From Chloroflexota bacterium (GTDB taxonomy: Bacteria > Chloroflexota > Dehalococcoidia > UBA2979), in contig CANFFZ010000091.1 of the NCBI GenBank assembly GCA_947446155.1, forward strand, positions 1 to 8,484: a DNA stretch of 8,484 nucleotides, written 5' to 3'. The notes below the pieces were generated by a model. That model saw only the letters and a program-made list of their open reading frames with translations, did no database searches and was not told where the DNA came from. The position numbers and the translations under genes were made by a program. Below, piece by piece: positions 1 to 4,658 of this stretch (position 1 is its first letter; the number at the start of each line of letters is the position of its first letter).

Positions 1-218
1 AGTACCACGACATCAAGATCAACACGACGTACTCGTACGGGCTGGACGACCAGGAGTTCGTGGTCGCCTTCGAGGGCAACGACCCCGGCCAGTTTCTGGC
101 GCTCGTGCGTGAGCTGCGCGACACCGAGGCGTCCGCCTACACGCTGTTCGACACGCCGATGTTCACCTGCCGCCGCATCCCGCTGGGGGCCGTGCCCGCG
201 GCGCTTGGGCTCGCCTAA
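1..218 (+). CDS. hemQ: Coproheme decarboxylase (HemQ/ChdC, chlorite dismutase family), C-terminal fragment
   Basis: This is the 3' end of a gene that starts outside the window. The reading frame begins at base 3 and gives 71 codons before TAA at 216-218. The visible protein contains TTYSYGLDDQEFVVAFEG, then LVRELRDTEASAYTLFDTPMF, then TC. This closely matches the C-terminal block I know from actinobacterial-type HemQ proteins (LDDQEFVVAFE, LR-TEAS-YT, DTP-FTC). Family knowledge: HemQ/ChdC removes two propionate carboxylates from coproheme to give heme b, the last step of the coproporphyrin-dependent pathway, in the cytoplasm. The heme-binding histidine and catalytic tyrosine lie upstream and cannot be checked. 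The gene converges on the histidine kinase gene with only 6 bases between the stops. Heme genes at the other end of the window support the assignment. A non-HemQ member of the chlorite dismutase family is the main alternative. Confidence 0.85.
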   Translation, partial: YHDIKINTTYSYGLDDQEFVVAFEGNDPGQFLALVRELRDTEASAYTLFDTPMFTCRRIPLGAVPAALGLA

Positions 219-224
219 CTCGGG

Positions 225-1718
225 CTACTTCGCGAGGGGGAGCGAGACCTCCACGCGCAGGCCGCCGCCCACGGGGCGTGACGCGCTGACCGTGCCACCT
301 CGACGCTCTGCCAGTGCCCGCACGATCGAGAGGCCGAGCCCCGCGCCGTGCCCGGTGCCCGGCGTGCGTGCCTCGTCGAGTCGCGCGAACCGTTCGAAAA
401 CCGTCGATTCCTGGCCGTCCTGAATCCCCGGGCCGGCGTCCTCGACGGCGAGGATGGCATGGCCGCCGCGCTCAGCGACCTCCACGCGGACGGGCGTGCC
501 CTCAGGCGTGTGGGCCGCGACGTTCTCGAGGAGTGCCCGCACGATGCGACGGACCTCCGCGCCCGCCGCTCCGGCCTGGACCGGGGCGAGCACGGTGCTC
601 ACGGCGTGGTTCCGCCGTTCGAGGATCGCCCTGACTTGCTCGATGGCTGCAGACACCTCGACGGCGACATCGCTGTCGGCGTGGCCGGGCGTGCCTTCCT
701 CGGCATGGGCGAGTTCGAGCAGGTCGTCGATCAGCGTGGCCGCCTCCTGCGTGACGTCTCGGATCTCTTCCATGCTCTCGCGGTGGGATGCGGGCAGCGG
801 CTCGCGCAGCAGGAGGTCGACGGAGGCGCGGATGACGGCAAGGGGGGATCGCAGTTCGTGGGAGGCGTCCGCGACGAACGAGCGCTGGCGTCCGTAGGCC
901 TCTTCCAGTGGCTGCAGCGCATGGCCGGCGAACAGGTAGGCGCCCGCCAGGGACATGAGCCCCCCGCCAACGGCCACCATCGCGAAGACGATCAGGACGG
1001 CGTGCACCTGCCGGTCGTACTCGTCCAGGTTGCGCGCACCGACGATGACGCCGTCCGTACGCCCTGCGACCTCGATCGGGCTCGCATGGATGCGGAGGTT
1101 GGCGCCGTTGTCGTGCACGGTCGCCCACGAGGCTTCCCCGGCCAGGGCCTTGGCGACAGCATCGGAGGTGGTGATCGCCTCGGGGTTTACCCGCCGCTGG
1201 TTGATCGCCAGCACACCGTCTGCGCGGTAGGCGAGGAGGAAGACATCGCTGGTTGAGCCCACATCGGTGACCTCAGCAGTGTCTCCGGCGAACAGGAGCC
1301 GGGGGTCAAGGCGGGCACGAGGCGTGCCGGCTGGGCGAGGTGATGCAGCGGTGGCCCCCGCCGGGGGCGAGGCCTGCGGGGACGGCGAGGCGGTGGCCCC
1401 TGCCGCGGTCACCGTTGGGGTGGCGTCCGGGGATGCTGCTGCCAATGGTGTGGCGGTCGATGTGGCACGGGTGAAGGGCGTGGCGTTCGGCCGGAGGTTG
1501 AACCCGGGACCGCGGGCGGCAGGCCCTTCTCCGGGACGAGCCGGGGGGCGTCTTGAGACCTCCAGCCACTGGGTGACGGCGCTGGAGATCCCTTCTTCGA
1601 GTTCGCGTCGGAGCGTGCGGGTCACGGCGGTGTAGGTGACCACGGACAGCATGAGGAGCACCACGAGAAGTGCGGCGCTGTACCAGAGCGTCAGGCGCAG
1701 TCGGGCGCGGCGGATCAC
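225..1718 (-). CDS. Membrane sensor histidine kinase with mucin-like extracytoplasmic linker
   Basis: A 497-residue sensor kinase that should autophosphorylate and pass phosphate to the regulator encoded just upstream. A first membrane helix (about 12-32) is followed by an extracytoplasmic region, whose residues about 60-135 are almost purely Pro/Ala/Thr/Ser. A small PAS/CACHE-like segment follows (about 140-230, with DVFLLAYRADGVLAINQRR), then a second helix (about 239-264). The HAMP is very short or absent: only ALQPLEEAYGRQ separates the helix from the HisKA H-box SHELRSPL, with phospho-acceptor H287. The ATPase has an N-box (N399 in LLENV), G1 (D427 in VEDAGPGI), an F-box (FERFARLD) and G2 (GAGLGLS, about 458-464). 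The start is GTG at 1718, directly after the regulator's TGA; there is no clear ribosome site, so translation is probably coupled. A later Met start would destroy the first helix. The signal sensed is unknown. Confidence 0.93.
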   Translation of the reverse strand: MIRRARLRLTLWYSAALLVVLLMLSVVTYTAVTRTLRRELEEGISSAVTQWLEVSRRPPARPGEGPAARGPGFNLRPNATPFTRATSTATPLAAASPDATPTVTAAGATASPSPQASPPAGATAASPRPAGTPRARLDPRLLFAGDTAEVTDVGSTSDVFLLAYRADGVLAINQRRVNPEAITTSDAVAKALAGEASWATVHDNGANLRIHASPIEVAGRTDGVIVGARNLDEYDRQVHAVLIVFAMVAVGGGLMSLAGAYLFAGHALQPLEEAYGRQRSFVADASHELRSPLAVIRASVDLLLREPLPASHRESMEEIRDVTQEAATLIDDLLELAHAEEGTPGHADSDVAVEVSAAIEQVRAILERRNHAVSTVLAPVQAGAAGAEVRRIVRALLENVAAHTPEGTPVRVEVAERGGHAILAVEDAGPGIQDGQESTVFERFARLDEARTPGTGHGAGLGLSIVRALAERRGGTVSASRPVGGGLRVEVSLPLAK

Positions 1719-2384
1719 TCAGACGGCTCGGTCGAAGCGGTAGCCCACACCTCGGACCGTCGCGATCGCGACGGTATCCCCCAGCTTTCGGCGGAGGTAA
1801 TGCACATAGAGGTCAACGGCATTCGTTTCCGGTTCTGAATCGAAGCCCCAGACGGCAGAGAGGATCGCCTGCCGGGTCAGTGCCTGACCGACGTGGCGCA
1901 TGAGGTGCTCCAGGAGGCGGTACTCCGTGGGGGTGAGGTCGACGGCGACCCCGTCCACGCTGGTCTCGTGCCGGCGCACGTCGAGCGAGACGCGCCCCGA
2001 CGTGAGCACGTCGCCGTCGGCGCCAGCGGCCCGGCGGCCCAGCGCGCGCACACGGGCAGTGAGTTCGTCGAACGCGAACGGCTTGACGAGGTAGTCGTCG
2101 CCGCCCAGGTCGAGGCCTTTCACGCGGTCATCGAGTTGCCCGCGCGCGGTCAGGAAGATGACGGGGGTGTCCATGCGCTCGGCCCGCATCTGGCGGACGC
2201 ACTCGAAGCCATCGAGGCGCGGCATCATCACGTCCATGACGATGAGGTCAGGCGGAGCTTCTCGGGCGAGGAAGAGCGCCTCTTCGCCATCGTGGGCCAC
2301 CTGGACATCGTGTCCCTCGGCGGCGAGTCCGCGCTCTACGAGGCGGGCGAGGCGGGTGTCGTCTTCGGCCACGAGAATTCGCAT
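1719..2384 (-). CDS. OmpR/PhoB-family response regulator
   Basis: A 221-residue two-domain transcription factor. The receiver domain (1-115) has the acidic pair D8/D9, phospho-acceptor D51 (in IVMDVMMPRLDG), switch T79 and K101 (in LVKPF). The winged-helix DNA-binding domain (about 125-221) has the family's LTPTEYRLLEHL, the recognition-helix region NAVDLYVHYLRRKL, and the C-terminal hairpin TVRGVGYRF. I chose ATG at 2384 because the protein then begins MRILVAEDD, as nearly all members do. A longer frame reaches 2510 but would run through the divergent promoter region and add 42 unrelated residues. It is transcribed with the kinase (TGA followed directly by GTG). It lies head to head with the 2493-4591 operon across 108 bases containing repeat elements, so that operon and the regulator's own gene are its most likely targets. 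This targeting is inferred. Confidence 0.95.
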   Translation of the reverse strand: MRILVAEDDTRLARLVERGLAAEGHDVQVAHDGEEALFLAREAPPDLIVMDVMMPRLDGFECVRQMRAERMDTPVIFLTARGQLDDRVKGLDLGGDDYLVKPFAFDELTARVRALGRRAAGADGDVLTSGRVSLDVRRHETSVDGVAVDLTPTEYRLLEHLMRHVGQALTRQAILSAVWGFDSEPETNAVDLYVHYLRRKLGDTVAIATVRGVGYRFDRAV

Positions 2385-2390
2385 GCACTG

Positions 2391-2396
2391 AGCGTA
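2391..2396 (-). promoter_or_regulatory. Candidate -10 element for the two-component operon
   Basis: On the minus strand TACGCT lies exactly 6 bases before the ATG at 2384. A -10 box (TANNNT) whose last T is at -7 would place the transcription start on the A of the ATG, giving a leaderless mRNA. No Shine-Dalgarno sequence is visible between the hexamer and the ATG. No good -35 hexamer is seen at 17 bases, but the repeat at 2406-2432 covers that area, which would fit an activator-dependent promoter. It matches only the invariant positions of the consensus. Confidence 0.35.
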
Positions 2397-2405
2397 CGTC
2401 CGAAT

Positions 2406-2432
2406 CCTGTGACGGTGCTGTGCCGACACAGG
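2406..2432. repeat. Imperfect inverted repeat with internal 11-bp-phased direct repeat; candidate operator
   Basis: Arms of 10 bases (CCTGTGACGG at 2406-2415 and CCGACACAGG at 2423-2432) are complementary at 9 of 10 positions, around the 7-base centre TGCTGTG. Overlapping the left arm is a direct repeat: CTGTGAC (2407-2413), four bases, CTGTGCC (2418-2424), 11 bases start to start. OmpR/PhoB-family regulators bind tandem half-sites in this phasing; the classical Pho box is two CTGTCAT-like 7-mers separated by four bases. The element lies between the divergently transcribed regulator gene and the 2493 operon, over the expected -35 zone of the regulator promoter and about 56 bases upstream of the forward -10 candidate. 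No T-run follows either arm, so a terminator role is less likely. Confidence 0.5.
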
Positions 2433-2479
2433 CGTTACCGATGACGTCCCTATCGCATTCCAAACGAAGGGCGGGAAGG

Positions 2480-2485
2480 TATCGT
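2480..2485 (+). promoter_or_regulatory. Candidate -10 element for the ApbE/ferric-reductase operon
   Basis: TATCGT ends 7 bases before the TTG at 2493. With a start site 7-8 bases after the hexamer, transcription would begin on or next to the start codon (leaderless). A GGGAAGG sequence at 2473-2479 looks like a ribosome site, but it is 13 bases from the TTG and would lie inside the promoter if this element is used. A weak -35 candidate (ATTCCA, 2457-2462) sits at 17-base spacing. Confidence 0.35.
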
Positions 2486-2492
2486 TCTGAGG

Positions 2493-3068
2493 TTGAGCCC
2501 GATACTGCATGCGGACGCCTTCGCGGCGCTCTGCGGACAGATTCGGGCACCGGTCGCGGCGGAGGCCGCGCAGGGGGCGTTAGTGCGGCGGACGCTGGTC
2601 AACCTGTTCGTGGCGGCAACCTCGCTGGCTGTGCTGGCGGGATCGTGGTTCGGCGTGTCCCGCGCCGACGAGTCGCGCCGTGCGCGCGAGGCGGCTGAGC
2701 AGGACTCGACGGCGCTCGCCGAGGCCATTCGGAGTTCCGGCGGCGACCCGGCCTCCAGCGCGCCTGTCGCGGCAACATCGACGACTGCAGGTACGACGAG
2801 CCCAACGGCGGCCCAGCCCGTCCCAACCGCCACCAGCAGCCCCACAGCGGCTCCTACGAGCACTGCCGTGGCAGGCGCCACGTCGACTGCCCTACGAGCG
2901 ACGGCCACCGCAGCGGCCGCCTCATCACCCACCGCGCCTGCGCCGGGGCTCATCCCTGCCCCGCCGGCGACTCCTACCCTGACGCCGACGGCGGTACCCA
3001 CCGCTTCCGCGACGCCTTCGGTGACTGCGATCCCGCGCCGGATCATCCGGCCGTCGCGGGCTTCCTGA
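2493..3068 (+). CDS. Unrecognised single-helix membrane protein with Ala/Thr/Pro-rich extracytoplasmic tail
   Basis: I do not recognise this 191-residue protein. Residues 1-33 are a short, probably cytoplasmic segment with one cysteine (C14). Residues about 35-54 (LVNLFVAATSLAVLAGSW, preceded by RR) form one membrane anchor or uncleaved signal. Residues 57-80 are charged and helical. From about 85 to 180 the chain is almost entirely Ala, Thr, Pro and Ser, with PTAT/TPT-type runs, and it ends in a basic tail (RRIIRPSR). Such tails are common spacers on surface proteins of Chloroflexota and may be O-glycosylated (inference). The start used is TTG at 2493, after the -10-like hexamer. The alternative is GTG at 2583, which has a better ribosome site (AGGGGG, 2572-2577) and would give a 161-residue protein starting just before the helix. 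It is the first gene of the operon, ending 10 bases before the ApbE gene. Confidence 0.7.
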   Translation: MSPILHADAFAALCGQIRAPVAAEAAQGALVRRTLVNLFVAATSLAVLAGSWFGVSRADESRRAREAAEQDSTALAEAIRSSGGDPASSAPVAATSTTAGTTSPTAAQPVPTATSSPTAAPTSTAVAGATSTALRATATAAAASSPTAPAPGLIPAPPATPTLTPTAVPTASATPSVTAIPRRIIRPSRAS

Positions 3069-3078
3069 GCCCTCGACC

Positions 3079-3945
3079 GTGCAGGAGCGCACCTTCCACG
3101 CGATGAACACGGAGTGGTGGGTGCGCGCTTACGGCGCCACCCCGCACGTCCTCGACGACATCGAGGCGCTCGTAGGGGATATCGAGGCCCGCCTGTCGCG
3201 CTTTCGCGAGTGCTCCGCACTGAGCACACTCAACTGCGACCGCACCGCCACGGATTCCCTGCTGGCCGCCGTCGTCCGATCCGCCCTCGAATGGCGCGAC
3301 GCGACGGCGGCTGTCTTCGACCCGGGTGTGGGGGCCGCGCTGGTGGCCGCCGGCTACGACCGCAGTTTCGAGGCAGTCCAGAGCGGCGTCGTCGGCTATC
3401 CCGACACGGCCCGGCCTTCCGCGACGGTGGCGGGCGATCGGGTGACCCTCGATGGCGAAGGGACGCTCGATCTCGGTGGCATCGGCAAGGGCTGGGCGGT
3501 CGATGCGGTCGCCGACTACCTCGAGGCGCACGGAGTCGACCGCTACCTCGTCGACGGTGGCGGCGACCTGCGCGCGGGCAACACGGCCTCGGTGCCGTGG
3601 CCGGTCGGCGTGGGAGATGGCCTCGTGGCGTGGCTCGGACCCGGCGCGGTGGCGACATCGTCGACGGCGAAGCGCCAGTGGGTGACGGCGAGCGGTGCAA
3701 TCGCCCACCACGTGATCGATACCTCAATCGGCGCGCCCGCGTTCCGAGGCATCCGGAGCGCGGTGGTGGCGCACCGGCGCGCGACGACGGCGGATGTGCT
3801 GGCGACGACGCTCGTCGCAGGCGGCACCGGCAGCCTCGATGTCGTGCGCGCGCATGGCGCGGAAGCGCTGATCGAAGGCGACGACGGTGGATGGTGGATG
3901 ACGCCGGGGATGGGGGCGTGGCTTGACCACCCGACGCTCGGCTGA
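3079..3945 (+). CDS. apbE: ApbE-family FAD:protein FMN transferase (flavinyltransferase)
   Basis: Family knowledge: ApbE enzymes transfer FMN from FAD to a Thr/Ser of a target protein, with Mg2+, making covalent flavoproteins used outside the cytoplasm or in the membrane. The 288 residues show the family order: FHAMNT (6-11, usually F-x-A-M-G-T), RFRECSALSTLN (41-52), FDPGVG (80-85), LDLGGIGKGWAVD (130-142, with K137), YLVDGGGDLRAG (156-167), VATSSTAKRQW (191-201), HHVIDTSIGAP (210-220, usually HIIDPxTGxP), and TTADVLATTL (236-245), whose D239 and T243 match metal-binding positions. GTG at 3079 is chosen because it includes the F-x-A-M motif; no earlier start exists in frame. The protein is shorter than typical 300-350-residue ApbE and has no signal peptide or lipobox, so it is predicted cytoplasmic. 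It is followed, with a 23-base overlap, by a ferric-reductase-like gene. No FMN-binding acceptor is seen nearby. Confidence 0.92.
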   Translation: MQERTFHAMNTEWWVRAYGATPHVLDDIEALVGDIEARLSRFRECSALSTLNCDRTATDSLLAAVVRSALEWRDATAAVFDPGVGAALVAAGYDRSFEAVQSGVVGYPDTARPSATVAGDRVTLDGEGTLDLGGIGKGWAVDAVADYLEAHGVDRYLVDGGGDLRAGNTASVPWPVGVGDGLVAWLGPGAVATSSTAKRQWVTASGAIAHHVIDTSIGAPAFRGIRSAVVAHRRATTADVLATTLVAGGTGSLDVVRAHGAEALIEGDDGGWWMTPGMGAWLDHPTLG

Positions 3946-4591
3946 ACCGCCGCTGCTGCTCGCGCCGGTGCGCTGGCTCGCAGTCGCGTGCTTCACGGGC
4001 GCGCTGCTCCTCGTGGTGCCCGCGCTGCTGACCGTGGCCGACGAATCGGAGACGCCGCTGCTCTGGTACGCCGGCCGCGCGACCGGGTTCGTCTCCTACG
4101 TGGCGCTGTGGGCCTCGCTATTCACAGGCGCCCTCGTGAGTGCGCGCGGGGTGGAAGGGCTGCTCTCGCGACGCTGGCTAATCGAATTCCACCAGCAGTG
4201 GACCGTGGCAGGGCTGATCGCGGTGGTCGCGCACGTCGCCGTGTTCGTGGCACACTCGTTCAGCGACATCACGCTGGTGGGGGCGCTGGTGCCGTATACC
4301 TCGGACGTGATGCGCGTCCAGATCGCGTTGGGGACGGTCGCGTTCTGGGGCCTGGCCCTCGTCGCGATCTCCTCGTGGCTGCGGGCGTACATCCCCTACG
4401 CGTGGTGGCGCTCGATCCACGCCCTCTCGTTCGGGATGTGCATCCTGGCGTTCGCCCACGCGCTCCAGGCCGGGAGTGACGCCCTGGCGTGGCCCGCACG
4501 GGCGCTCTACCTCGTGACGGCGGCGCTGACCGTCGGCGCGGTCGTGGCGCGGCTGCTGGTTGCGGCAGGACGCCGCGAGCGACGGGCGTAG
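3923..4591 (+). CDS. Ferric-reductase-like transmembrane protein, predicted di-heme b (stand-alone membrane domain)
   Basis: A 222-residue integral membrane protein with about six helices (roughly 18-38, 47-74, 91-113, 135-152, 163-184, 188-213). It matches the ferric reductase/NADPH-oxidase membrane domain, also shared by MsrQ. H90 and H104 lie around helix 3 with 13 residues between them. H166 and H179 lie in helix 5 with 12 between. These are the spacings of the bis-histidine heme pairs in NADPH oxidases, so two stacked b hemes are expected. No FAD- or NAD(P)H-binding domain is fused, so another protein must supply electrons. TTG at 3923 is taken as the start because a G-rich site (GGGGG, 3912-3916) precedes it and the arginines then sit inside the membrane. 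GTG at 3968 is a possible shorter start. It overlaps the ApbE gene by 23 bases, which implies translational coupling. A role in trans-membrane electron transfer is inferred. Confidence 0.85.
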   Translation: MTTRRSAEPPLLLAPVRWLAVACFTGALLLVVPALLTVADESETPLLWYAGRATGFVSYVALWASLFTGALVSARGVEGLLSRRWLIEFHQQWTVAGLIAVVAHVAVFVAHSFSDITLVGALVPYTSDVMRVQIALGTVAFWGLALVAISSWLRAYIPYAWWRSIHALSFGMCILAFAHALQAGSDALAWPARALYLVTAALTVGAVVARLLVAAGRRERRA

Positions 4592-4645
4592 GACTCAAAT
4601 CTGACCGTGGAAATCGTCCGGCAGGGCGGGGATTCGAGCGCCTGC

Positions 4646-4651
4646 TAGGAT
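4646..4651 (+). promoter_or_regulatory. Candidate -10 element for the beta-propeller gene
   Basis: TAGGAT ends 7 bases before the ATG at 4659, in the 67-base gap after the ferric-reductase-like gene. No Shine-Dalgarno sequence lies between hexamer and ATG, which suggests a leaderless transcript starting at or next to the ATG. No convincing -35 box is visible at 16-18 bases upstream. The arrangement repeats that at 2480-2485, including the 7-base spacing. Confidence 0.4.
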
Positions 4652-4658
4652 CGTCGCG

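Noticed and set aside
210..236. CTCGC and GCGAG inverted pair across the convergent hemQ/kinase stops as a terminator
   Set aside because: The arms are only five bases with a 17-base loop and no T-run, which is too weak to call in GC-rich DNA.
348..1256. Long plus-strand open frame opposite the histidine kinase (302 residues)
   Set aside because: It is antisense to a kinase with all catalytic motifs intact, and its translation has no recognisable domain. Long antisense frames are expected in GC-rich coding DNA.
2385..2510. N-terminal extension of the response regulator by 42 residues
   Set aside because: The receiver domain begins at the ATG at 2384 as in the family. The extension would be encoded by the promoter and repeat region.
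2871..2882. AGAT in the low-complexity protein (residues 127-130) as a flavinylation site resembling [S/T]GA[T/S]
   Set aside because: The first position is Ala, the upstream Asp of the usual motif is missing, and similar AGAT strings occur by composition alone in the kinase linker.
2450..3229. Minus-strand frame of 259 residues, Val/Ala-rich
   Set aside because: It lies opposite the low-complexity gene and the start of apbE. Its Val/Ala-rich runs are the reverse complement of the Thr/Ala/Pro codons. It also crosses the divergent promoter region.
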